Part shown: piece after piece, positions 24,136 to 31,578 of the stretch | Layout of the letters: each line of letters starts with the position of its first letter | How positions within the stretch are numbered: the first letter of the stretch is position 1 | Source: JBJXGF01 sp046153015 | GTDB taxonomy: Bacteria > Actinomycetota > Acidimicrobiia > Acidimicrobiales > CAIXPF01 | Assembly: GCA_046153015.1 (NCBI GenBank) | Contig: JBJXGF010000307.1 | Coordinates: 1 to 32,738 of the forward strand | Reading direction: 5' to 3' | DNA length: 32,738 nt | Notes under the pieces: model-generated | Database searches by the model: none | What the model saw: only the letters and a program-made list of their open reading frames with translations | What the model was told of the DNA's origin: nothing | Position numbers and translations under genes: made by a program

Positions 24136-25173
24136 ATGAAGGTGCTGGTCACAGGGCACGACGGGTATATCGGATCGCTGCTCGTGCCGCTCTTTCGAGC
24201 GGCCGGCCACGAGGTGACGGGCTTCGACTCGTTCCTCTTCGAGGGCTGCGTGTTCGGCCGCGACGACGCCGCGCCCGACCGCGCCGTGCGGATCGACGTG
24301 CGCGACGCGGCGCCGGGCGAGCTGCGGGGCTACGACGCGGTGGTGCACCTCGCCGCCATCTCGAACGACCCGCTCGGCGACCTCAACCCGGACTGCACGT
24401 TCGACATCAACCATCGGGCCACCACCCGCCTCGCCGAGGCGGCCAAGGCGGCCGGCGTGGGGCGGTTCCTGTACTCGTCGTCGTGCAGCCTGTACGGCGC
24501 GCACGGAGACGACTACATCGACGAGTCGGCGTCGTTCAACCCGGTCACGCCCTACGGCGAGTCCAAGGTGCTCTCCGAGCGAGACCTCCACGCCCTGGCC
24601 GACGAGCGCTTCTCGCCGACCTACCTGCGCAACGCCACCGCCTATGGGGTGTCGGCCCGTCTCCGGGGCGACCTGGTGGTGAACAACCTCACGGGGTTCG
24701 CGTTCACGACCGGCCAGGTGTTCCTCAAGTCCGACGGGACGTCGTGGCGGCCGCTCGTGCACATCGAGGACATTGCCCGCGCCTTCCTGGCGTTGATGGA
24801 GGCGCCGCGGGAGCTCGTGCACGACGAGGCGTTCAACGTGGGCGCCACCGAGGAGAACTACCAGATCCGCGACGTGGCCGAGATCGTCGGCGAGATCGTG
24901 CCCGGCTCGCAGGTGACGCTGTCCGACGAGGCGTTCAACGACCTGCGCAACTACCGAGTCAACTGCGACAAGCTGGCCAAGACGCTGAACTGGTCCACCA
25001 AGTGGACGGTGCGGGACGGCGTGCGCGAGCTGTACGAGGCGTACCGCGCCGTCGGGCTCCGGCTGGAGGATCTCGAGGGGAGCCGGTACCTGCGCATCAA
25101 ACGCGTCCGGGAGCTGCTCGACGGCGGCCGTCTCGACGGCTCGCTGCGCTGGACCGCGGCGGGCCGAGCGTGA
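24136..25173 (+). CDS. NAD-dependent nucleotide-sugar epimerase/dehydratase (extended SDR)
   Basis: The 345-aa protein is an extended short-chain dehydrogenase. The NAD-binding glycines are G7, G10 and G13 in TGHDGYIG; HLAAISNDP follows the fourth strand; the catalytic pair is Y140 and K144 in YGESK, with SSSCSLYG carrying the serine. The C-terminal part has RPLVHIEDIARAF and FNVG, as in sugar epimerases. It acts in the cytosol on an NDP-sugar; the exact sugar is not known. Next to C-methyltransferases it most likely helps to make a branched or deoxy sugar. GGAGGA lies 9 bases before the ATG. The stop overlaps the next start (GTGA). Confidence 0.9.
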   Translation: MKVLVTGHDGYIGSLLVPLFRAAGHEVTGFDSFLFEGCVFGRDDAAPDRAVRIDVRDAAPGELRGYDAVVHLAAISNDPLGDLNPDCTFDINHRATTRLAEAAKAAGVGRFLYSSSCSLYGAHGDDYIDESASFNPVTPYGESKVLSERDLHALADERFSPTYLRNATAYGVSARLRGDLVVNNLTGFAFTTGQVFLKSDGTSWRPLVHIEDIARAFLALMEAPRELVHDEAFNVGATEENYQIRDVAEIVGEIVPGSQVTLSDEAFNDLRNYRVNCDKLAKTLNWSTKWTVRDGVRELYEAYRAVGLRLEDLEGSRYLRIKRVRELLDGGRLDGSLRWTAAGRA

Positions 25174-26408
25174 TCTGCCGCGCCTGCCGCGCCGAGGGCG
25201 TGCTCTCGTTCCTCGACCTCGGCAAGACCCCGCTGTCCGACGCGCTGGTGAAGCCGGCCGACCTGGCCGGCCCCGAGCCCCGGTTCCCGCTCGAGGTGGC
25301 GTTCTGCCCCGCCTGCAAGCTCGTGCACATCCTCGAGGACGTGCCCGAGGACGTGCTGTTCCCAGCCGATTACCCGTACTTCTCCTCGTTCTCGGACCAC
25401 CTGCTGGCCCACTCGCGCCGCCACGCTCTCGGGCTGATCGAGTCCCGGGAGCTGGGGCCCGAGTCGCTGGTGGTGGAGCTGGCCTCGAACGACGGCTACC
25501 TGCTGGCCAACTTCGTGGAGGCGGGCGTGCCGGTGCTCGGCATCGACCCGGCGCCGGCCCAGGTGCGCACGGCCAACGAGCGGGGCGTGCGGTCGTTGTG
25601 CGAGTTCTTCGGCGCCGATGCGGCCGCCCGGCTGGTAGCTGAGGGCGCCCGGGCCGACGTGATCATCGCCAACAACGTGTGCGCCCACGTGCCCGACATC
25701 AACGGCTTCGTGGCCGGCATGAAGACGCTGCTCGCGCCGGGTGGGGTGGTGACGGTGGAGAACCCGTACGTGCGCGACCTGATCGAGCACTGCGAGTTCG
25801 ACACGATCTACCACGAGCACCTCTACTACCACTCCTGCACCGGGGTGGAGCTGCTCTTCGGCCGCCACGGGCTGCACCTCAACCACGTCGAGTACTTCCC
25901 CGAGCTCCACGGCGGGACGCTGCGCTGGTGGTTCAGCCACGAGCCGGGCCGCAGCCCCGAGCTGGAGGAGCTCCTCGCGCAGGAGCGGACCAGCGGGCTC
26001 GACACCTTCGAGTACTACGCCGGCTTCGCCCGGCGGGTGGAGGCGCTGCGGGCCGAGCTCCTCGGCCTCCTGCGGGGCCTGCGGGCCGAGGGCAAGACGA
26101 TCGCCGCGTACGGGGCGGCGGCCAAGGGCTCGACGCTGCTCAACTACGCCGGCATCGGGCCCGAGCTCGTGGAGTTCGTGGTCGACCGCAACCACCACAA
26201 GCACGGCCTCCACATGCCCGGCACGCATCAGCCGATCCTGCCGGTCGAGGCGCTGCTCGAGCGTCGGCCCGACTACACGCTGATCCTGGCGTGGAACTTC
26301 AAGGACGAGATCATGCGCCAGCAGCAGGTCTACACCGACGCCGGCGGCCGGTTCGTCGTGCCGGTGCCCCAGCCGACCGTGATCGGGCCCGCCGGAGGTG
26401 CACGATGA
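25170..26408 (+). CDS. SAM-dependent C-methyltransferase, NovU/TylCIII type (first of two)
   Basis: The 412-aa protein has the three-part structure of sugar C-methyltransferases. The N-terminal zinc site is C3-x2-C6 and C46-x2-C49. The middle Rossmann domain has VVELASNDGYLLANF for SAM binding, and FDTIYHEHLYYHS is the active-site histidine motif. The C-terminal domain has AYGAAAKGSTLLNYAG and VDRNHHKHG, a second nucleotide-like fold. Such enzymes methylate carbon 3 of 4-keto-deoxy sugars. Gene context (epimerase before, second methyltransferase after, all overlapping by 4 bases) supports an NDP-sugar pathway. The GTG start overlaps the epimerase stop. Confidence 0.9.
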   Translation: MICRACRAEGVLSFLDLGKTPLSDALVKPADLAGPEPRFPLEVAFCPACKLVHILEDVPEDVLFPADYPYFSSFSDHLLAHSRRHALGLIESRELGPESLVVELASNDGYLLANFVEAGVPVLGIDPAPAQVRTANERGVRSLCEFFGADAAARLVAEGARADVIIANNVCAHVPDINGFVAGMKTLLAPGGVVTVENPYVRDLIEHCEFDTIYHEHLYYHSCTGVELLFGRHGLHLNHVEYFPELHGGTLRWWFSHEPGRSPELEELLAQERTSGLDTFEYYAGFARRVEALRAELLGLLRGLRAEGKTIAAYGAAAKGSTLLNYAGIGPELVEFVVDRNHHKHGLHMPGTHQPILPVEALLERRPDYTLILAWNFKDEIMRQQQVYTDAGGRFVVPVPQPTVIGPAGGAR

Positions 26409-27589
26409 GCGCCTGTCCGGCGTGCGGCCGGGGCGGGCTCGAGGTCGTCCACTGCGAGGACGACATCCCGCTCAACAGCTGCCTGCTGCTCGACAGCCGG
26501 GAGGAGGCCCTGGCCTTTCCCCGGGGCCGGATGCGCCTGGCGTTCTGCGGCGGCTGCGGCTTCTTGACCAACACCGCCTTCTCGCAGGCCGAGTACTCCT
26601 CCCGTTACGAGGAGACCCAGGGGTTCTCACCCCGGTTCGTGGAGTTCGGCAAGGAGCTCGCCGGGCGCTGGGTGGCCAAGCACCACCTTGCCGGCAAGTC
26701 GGTGCTCGAGATTGGCTGCGGCAAGGGCGAGTTCCTCGTGTGGATGGTCGAAGCCGGCGCCGGGCAGGGCATCGGCATCGACCCGGGTGTGAACTCGGCC
26801 CGGATCGACACCGCCGCGGCGGAGCGGCTCACCTGGATCGCCGACTTCTACTCGGAGGCCTACACCCACCTCCGGGCCGACGCCGTGGTGTGCCGCCACA
26901 CGCTCGAGCACATCGCGCCGGTGGCCGAGTTCATGCGCATGGTCCGCCGGGCCATCGGCGACCGCCCCGAGACCGTCGTGCTCTTCGAGCTGCCCGACGT
27001 GGCGCGGGTGCTCGACGAGGCCGCGTTCTGGGACGTGTACCACGAGCACTGCTCCTACTTCTCCGCCGGCTCGTTGGCCCGGCTGTTCCGGGCCAGCGGC
27101 TTCGAGGTGCTCGACCTGTCGCTCGAGTACGACGGGCAGTACCTGGTGATCGAGGCCCGGCCGGCGCCCGGCTGCGAGGACGGCCAGCCGGCGCCGGGCG
27201 AGCCGCTTGCCGCGGAGGACGACCCGGTCGAGCTGCAGGCCGGGGTGGAGCGCTTCCGCCGCGAGTACGCCGAGCTGACCGGCCGCTGGCGGCGCCGGCT
27301 GACCGAGCTCTCGGCGCAGGGCGGCCGGGCCGTGATCTGGGGCGCCGGCTCGAAAGGCGTGGCGTTCCTGAACGGGCTGGGGCTGCGCCAGGAGATCGAG
27401 TACGCCGTGGACGTCAACCCGTTCAAGGCGGGTAAGCACATGGCCGGCACCGGACAGCAGATCGTCGGGCCCGAGTTCCTGCGGTCGTACCGACCCGACC
27501 TCGTGATCGCCATGAACCCCATCTACCTGCCCGAGATCCGCGCCTCGCTCGACGAGCTCGGCGTGACTCCGGAGCTGGTCGGCATCTGA
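26405..27589 (+). CDS. SAM-dependent C-methyltransferase-like protein (second of two)
   Basis: The 394-aa protein repeats the layout of its upstream neighbour but is well diverged from it. Zinc ligands are C4, C7, C48 and C51; the SAM loop is VLEIGCGKGEFLVWM; the histidine motif is FWDVYHEHCSYFS; the C-terminal domain has IWGAGSKGVAFLN and VDVNPFKAGKHMAGT. The SAM loop is closer to the canonical E-x-GCG-x-G than that of the first protein. The two may act in sequence or on different sugars. The ATG overlaps the stop of the first methyltransferase; the gene ends 19 bp before a convergent one. Confidence 0.9.
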   Translation: MSACPACGRGGLEVVHCEDDIPLNSCLLLDSREEALAFPRGRMRLAFCGGCGFLTNTAFSQAEYSSRYEETQGFSPRFVEFGKELAGRWVAKHHLAGKSVLEIGCGKGEFLVWMVEAGAGQGIGIDPGVNSARIDTAAAERLTWIADFYSEAYTHLRADAVVCRHTLEHIAPVAEFMRMVRRAIGDRPETVVLFELPDVARVLDEAAFWDVYHEHCSYFSAGSLARLFRASGFEVLDLSLEYDGQYLVIEARPAPGCEDGQPAPGEPLAAEDDPVELQAGVERFRREYAELTGRWRRRLTELSAQGGRAVIWGAGSKGVAFLNGLGLRQEIEYAVDVNPFKAGKHMAGTGQQIVGPEFLRSYRPDLVIAMNPIYLPEIRASLDELGVTPELVGI

Positions 27590-27608
27590 GCAGCGCGCAG
27601 GCGGGGCG

Positions 27609-28085
27609 CTAGAACAGGCCAGCCCAGGCGAGCGACGCGAGCGCGGCGGCCACGACGGCGTAGACGGCGGCGAACAACGGCCGCCGCGGCGCCCGGCGGT
27701 AGGCGAAGACGGCGAGCGCGGCGCCGGCCGCCCCGCCGGCGACGTCGAAGGCCAGGTCGCTGAGCTGGAGCGAGCGGTCGGGGATCACACTCTGGGCCAA
27801 CTCCGTGAGCGCGCCGTAGACGCCGACCGCGGCGATCGTGCTCCACAACGCGGCGGGGGCGGGCGCTTCGGGCCGCTGGCGACGCAGGAACAGGCAGAGG
27901 AGCACGCCGAGCAGCGCGGAGCCGCCGAGGTGGCCGAGCTCGTCGGCCCCGGCGACGGCGAAACGAGGGCTGCGGCCCACGTCGCGGTCGAGGAGCAGCG
28001 CGGTCAGCGCTGCCGCCCAGGCGAGGGTGGCGGCGCCGATCGCCGCCGGATGGTCGAGCCGGCCCGATCTGGCGGGCGCCCTCAC
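27609..28085 (-). CDS. VanZ-like small membrane protein
   Basis: The 158-aa protein has about four hydrophobic segments and the VanZ-type motif: ELGHLGGSALLG, then YGALTELAQSVIPDRSLQLSDLAFDVAGGAAGA with the conserved E-Q-R-D spacing. VanZ gives low teicoplanin resistance in enterococci, but most relatives have no known role and are common in polysaccharide loci. I chose the GTG at 28085 with GAGGAG about 11 bases before it; the frame runs on to 28244 but would overlap the divergent acetyltransferase gene. Confidence 0.8.
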   Translation of the reverse strand: MRAPARSGRLDHPAAIGAATLAWAAALTALLLDRDVGRSPRFAVAGADELGHLGGSALLGVLLCLFLRRQRPEAPAPAALWSTIAAVGVYGALTELAQSVIPDRSLQLSDLAFDVAGGAAGAALAVFAYRRAPRRPLFAAVYAVVAAALASLAWAGLF

Positions 28086-28130
28086 CGCCGCTCGGTCTCC
28101 TCTTGTGGCGCCATCGCTACCCTTCGTGCT

Positions 28131-28628
28131 GTGACTGTCCGTGACGAGCTGCTCCAGGACTGGCAGGCCAACCAGGGAAGCACGAAGTCGCAGGTGGTGA
28201 TGGCGATGTATCGCCTGGCCCACCGCTGCGCCGCCCGCCGCCACCCCGCCGCCCGCGCCTACGTGGTGGGCTACAAGGTGGTGACCACCTGGATTCTAGG
28301 GGTGGAGCTCCCGCCCGAGACCCAGGTGGGCCCGGGGCTGCGGCTGCTGCATCCCAACGCGATCGTGGTGAACGGCGCGGCGGTGATCGGCGCCCGCTGC
28401 ATCCTGCGGGCCAGCACCACGATCGGCAACGTTCGCCGCCCCGACGGCACCGAGACGGCCTGCCCGGTGATCGGCGACGACGTGGAGCTCGGGGCCAACG
28501 TGGTGGTGGTGGGGCCGGTGTCGATCGGCGCCCGCGCCCGGGTGGGCGCCGGGGCCGTGGTGGTGCGCGACGTGCCCGCCGGCGCGGTGGCGGTGGGCAA
28601 CCCAGCCCGCCTGCTCGGGGAGGTCTAG
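28131..28628 (+). CDS. Left-handed beta-helix acetyltransferase, CysE/WcaB-like
   Basis: The 165-aa protein has a short helical N-terminus and then hexapeptide repeats: VGPGLRLLHPNAIVVNGAAVIGARCILRASTTIGN and later VIGDDVELGANVVVVGPVSIGARARVGAGAVVVRDVPAG. The HPNAIVVNG segment with its histidine and the PARLLGE end are as in serine acetyltransferases and in polysaccharide O-acetyltransferases. In this locus a role in sugar acetylation is more likely than in cysteine synthesis. TACCCT (28118-28123) lies 7 bases before the GTG and no ribosome-binding site is seen, so the mRNA may be leaderless. Confidence 0.85.
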   Translation: MTVRDELLQDWQANQGSTKSQVVMAMYRLAHRCAARRHPAARAYVVGYKVVTTWILGVELPPETQVGPGLRLLHPNAIVVNGAAVIGARCILRASTTIGNVRRPDGTETACPVIGDDVELGANVVVVGPVSIGARARVGAGAVVVRDVPAGAVAVGNPARLLGEV

Positions 28629-28658
28629 CAGCTCGAGGCCGGAGGTAGAAGCCGCCGG

Positions 28659-29921
28659 TCAGCGACGGCGGTGGGCGGAGCGCTGCGTGCAGCGGGACGC
28701 GGCGTCGGCGTAGGCCGTCTCCAGGGCCAGCAGGTGGGCCTCGGCGCCCCAGCGCTGGGTCGCCGTGCGGCGCGCCGCGGCGCCCATCGCTTCGGCGAGG
28801 GCCGTGTCCTCCTCCAGCCGGGTCAGCGCAGCGGCCAGCGCCGCCGGGTCGTCGACCGGCGCCACCAGGCCCTCCACCCCGTCGGTCACCAGCTCGGGCA
28901 GCCCCCCCAGCCCGGTGACCACCTGAGGCACGCCCGCCGCCATCGCCTCGATCACCGACAGCGGCATGTTCTCGTGCCAGCGCGCGGGGAGGGCGGCGGT
29001 GCGCGCTCCCTGCACGAGCGCGTCGACCTCGGCGCGGGGGAGCAGCCCCAGGAACTCGACCCGCCCGGGGGCGACCTCGCCGGCCAGGCGCTCCAGCGCG
29101 GCCCGATCCGGGCCGTCGCCGGCGATGCGCAGACGCAGGCGGGGCGCGAGGCCCACGGCGCGAATAAGCACGTCGATGCCCTTTTCCGGGCTCAGCCGGC
29201 CGACGAAGACCACGCCCGCGCCGGGCCCCTGGCGGACCGGGGCGCGATCGAGCTCGACGAAGTTGGCCAGGCGCCGCACTCGTTGCGACGCGATGCCTCC
29301 CCGGCGCAGGCGTTCGGCGAGGAACTCGCTCGGCGCGAGGAACAGCTCGATCGGGTCGTACGCGCCCACCCAGCGGTGCACGCTCGCCTCGAGGGCGAGC
29401 AGGCCGCTGGCCGCCAACGAGCCGTCCTTGCAGCGCCGCGCCGCCGCCGGCCGGAACGCGAACGCGCCGGGCGACACGCACGCCTCGCACGGACCCCGCC
29501 CGTCGAGCAGGCGGTACGACGGGCACACCAGCTTGAAGTCGTGCACGGTCATCACGATCGGGATGCGCCGGGCGGCGATCGGACCGAGGATCGACGGGGA
29601 GAGCTGATGGTAGATGTTGTGCAGGTGCACCACGTCGGGCGCGAACGCGTCGAGCACCTGGCTCATGCCCCGCCGCGCCGCGCCAGAGTGGATCATCGAC
29701 GCGGCCGTGTGCAGCCGCTCGGCGAGGCGCCCGCCCGGCTCGTCCAGCACCACCTGAGGCGGGAAGTACGCCTCGTAGGCGGCGGGCTGGTTGGCCGGGT
29801 GCGCCATGGCGAAGTGCTCGACCGTGTGGCCCCGGCGGCGCAGCAGCTCGCTCACGTCGAGCATGTAGCACGCCGCGCCGCCGACGCGGCGGAGGAACTT
29901 GTCGACCTGCAGGATTCGCAT
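28659..29921 (-). CDS. GT4-family glycosyltransferase
   Basis: The 420-aa protein is a GT-B fold retaining glycosyltransferase. The N-terminal half starts RILQVDKFLRRVGGAACYMLDV and has DVVHLHNIYHQLSP and TVHDFKLVCPSYRLL. An unusual Cys set, CEACVSPG and a later C, forms a small insertion also known from relatives. The C-terminal half has VVFVGRLSPEKGIDVLI and the nucleotide-sugar site ENMPLSVIEAMAAGVPQVVTGLGGLPEL with the E-x7-E pattern. It adds a sugar from an NDP donor to a lipid-linked glycan in the cytosol. The ATG overlaps the stop of the ligase gene by one base (TGATG). Confidence 0.92.
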   Translation of the reverse strand: MRILQVDKFLRRVGGAACYMLDVSELLRRRGHTVEHFAMAHPANQPAAYEAYFPPQVVLDEPGGRLAERLHTAASMIHSGAARRGMSQVLDAFAPDVVHLHNIYHQLSPSILGPIAARRIPIVMTVHDFKLVCPSYRLLDGRGPCEACVSPGAFAFRPAAARRCKDGSLAASGLLALEASVHRWVGAYDPIELFLAPSEFLAERLRRGGIASQRVRRLANFVELDRAPVRQGPGAGVVFVGRLSPEKGIDVLIRAVGLAPRLRLRIAGDGPDRAALERLAGEVAPGRVEFLGLLPRAEVDALVQGARTAALPARWHENMPLSVIEAMAAGVPQVVTGLGGLPELVTDGVEGLVAPVDDPAALAAALTRLEEDTALAEAMGAAARRTATQRWGAEAHLLALETAYADAASRCTQRSAHRRR

Positions 29922-31372
29922 CAGGGCTGCGCCGGGGCGGTCGCGGCCGAGCGGGCGAGGGGCACGGCCAGGGCGAACCCGACGATCGCGGCGAGATACC
30001 AGTGGAGCATCGCCTGGGTGAGCAGGTTCTCCGACACGAGCTGGGACGCCACGCCGATCGCCGCGGCGGCCGCGGCCACCGCCGCGCCGCGCTCGAGCCC
30101 GAGGGCGGCGTTGCGGATGGCGCGGCGCAGCTCGACCGCCAGCGACGCCACCAGGCCGAGCAGGCAGCCGAGGCCCACCACGCCGGTCTCCACCAGCGCC
30201 TGCACGAAGCTGTTGTGCGGCTGCAGCTTCTCCTCGCTGGTGGCCACCACCTGGTCGAGACCGATGCCGGTGACCGGCGCGTGGGCCGCCAGGGGGAGCA
30301 GCTTGCCCCAATAGGAGATGCGCCAGGACAACGAGTTCGGGTCGCCGCGGCCGGCCTGGCGCTCGTTGTCGAGATCGGAGAGCCGGGCCGAGATCGACGG
30401 CACCAGCGTCACGAGCGCCAACGAGGCGACGATCAGGCCCACGATCAGCCGCCGGCTCTGGCAGGCGCCGATGACGACCACGCCGAGCCCGAACGCGATC
30501 CACGCCCCGCGGGCATAGGTGAGCACCACGAGCGGCAGGGTGACCGCGGCGGCCAGCCCGGCGGCGGCCCGGGCGGCGCCCGCCAGGTGCGGCCACAGCG
30601 CCAGCGCGCTCACCGCCACCAGCACCAGCCAGGTGGCGAAGGGGTTGGGGTGCACGAACGTGCCCCGGATGCGGCTCACCTCGAGGTACTGGTCGGCGCC
30701 GGCGCCCGAGGTGGCCTGCGCCAGCCCGACCCACGCCGGCACGACGAGCGAGGCGGCGACCGCGGCCAGGAGGGTCTTGAGCCGCTCGGGTCGCTGCCGG
30801 TAGGCCTGCTCGAGCACCGCCAGCATCAGGGCGCCGGAGGCCACCTTCAGCGCCGACTGGGCCGAGGTGACCGGCCCGGCCGAGCCGAGCGCCGACAGCA
30901 GGCAGGCGCCGGCGAAGGCGAGGAACCAGCGGCTCGAGGCCGAGAACGGGCGCAGCTCCTTGCTCCACCACTGCGCCGCCAGCCACGCTGCGCCGGAGAG
31001 GAGGAACATTATCCCCACCACCACGCTGGGCGAGAGCGTGTCGTTCAGCACGCCGCCGAGCTTGAGGTGGTCAAGGCTCGAGCGCACCGCGAACAGCAGC
31101 ACGACCACCGCCCAGAACCGGGTGGCGGCCAGCACGGCGAGCACGCTGGCCAGCGCCACGCCGAGCAGCGCCGGGGCGGCGCCCTCCAGGTTCGCCGCTC
31201 GGCTGACGGCGAGGCCGGCGGCGACGCCCACCACGAGCAGCGCCGCGGCGCCGACGGCGAGCATGGGCCAGGGGAGCGGCTCGAAGCGGGGCGAAACGTC
31301 GGGCGGGGCGGGGCGCGCCGCACCGCCGGGGCGCGTAGCAGTCAGGGCCGGCACCGGGCAGACGGTATCCAC
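29921..31372 (-). CDS. O-antigen ligase/polymerase-like membrane protein (Wzy_C family)
   Basis: The 483-aa protein has about eleven or twelve hydrophobic segments and a large external loop at about residues 330-400. That loop holds the family signature GRGDPNSLSWRISYWGKLLPLAAHAPVTGIGLD and the later PHNSFVQALVETGVVG. Proteins of this family join or polymerise glycan units outside the membrane. The GTG at 31372 has GGAG a few bases before; other GTG codons follow within 10 residues. It is followed directly by the GT4 gene. Upstream is a 206-bp gap with strong palindromes. Confidence 0.88.
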   Translation of the reverse strand: MDTVCPVPALTATRPGGAARPAPPDVSPRFEPLPWPMLAVGAAALLVVGVAAGLAVSRAANLEGAAPALLGVALASVLAVLAATRFWAVVVLLFAVRSSLDHLKLGGVLNDTLSPSVVVGIMFLLSGAAWLAAQWWSKELRPFSASSRWFLAFAGACLLSALGSAGPVTSAQSALKVASGALMLAVLEQAYRQRPERLKTLLAAVAASLVVPAWVGLAQATSGAGADQYLEVSRIRGTFVHPNPFATWLVLVAVSALALWPHLAGAARAAAGLAAAVTLPLVVLTYARGAWIAFGLGVVVIGACQSRRLIVGLIVASLALVTLVPSISARLSDLDNERQAGRGDPNSLSWRISYWGKLLPLAAHAPVTGIGLDQVVATSEEKLQPHNSFVQALVETGVVGLGCLLGLVASLAVELRRAIRNAALGLERGAAVAAAAAAIGVASQLVSENLLTQAMLHWYLAAIVGFALAVPLARSAATAPAQP

Positions 31373-31480
31373 CGCGCTCCGTGGCGCCTGCGGGACGATC
31401 TGCTTGCGATCGTCGCTTCGCTCAGCCGCACCGAATCACGCCCGCCCAGGGCCCCGAGGCCGGCAACCATCCCCTGCCGT

Positions 31481-31520
31481 ATGCGTCGCGACGAATCGAT
31501 ATCGATTCGGCGCGACGCAT
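31481..31520. repeat. 40-bp palindrome with one mismatched pair
   Basis: The centre lies between 31500 and 31501. The left arm starts ATGCGTCGCG and reaches the centre as CGAATCGAT; the right arm mirrors it. Nineteen of 20 base pairs match; the only mismatch is 31491 (A) against 31510 (G). The inner 18 bp are perfectly palindromic. It lies in the 206-bp gap 31373-31578 on the upstream side of the ligase gene. Nearby are GACGATC-N7-GATCGTC (31394-31414) and further CGAATC copies. No gene that I can support lies in the gap. Confidence 0.9.
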
Positions 31521-31557
31521 TCCGAATCGACCTGGACCGAATCCGGGCCGCGCCCAC

Positions 31558-31571
31558 CCTGGGGCCCCAGG
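31558..31571 (-). terminator. CCTGGGG/CCCCAGG palindrome just after the last gene's stop
   Basis: This perfect 14-bp palindrome begins 7 bases after the stop of the minus-strand gene at 31579. It could act as a terminator stem, but with no loop and no T tract it is at best weak. Confidence 0.35.
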
Positions 31572-31578
31572 CCCCGTC

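Noticed and set aside
23903..24139. 78-codon open frame ending in an ATGA overlap with the epimerase start
   Set aside because: The overlap is suggestive of coupling, but the product is low-complexity Arg/Gly/Ala, includes a GC hairpin repeat, and has a poorer third-position pattern than the neighbours; more likely untranslated leader.
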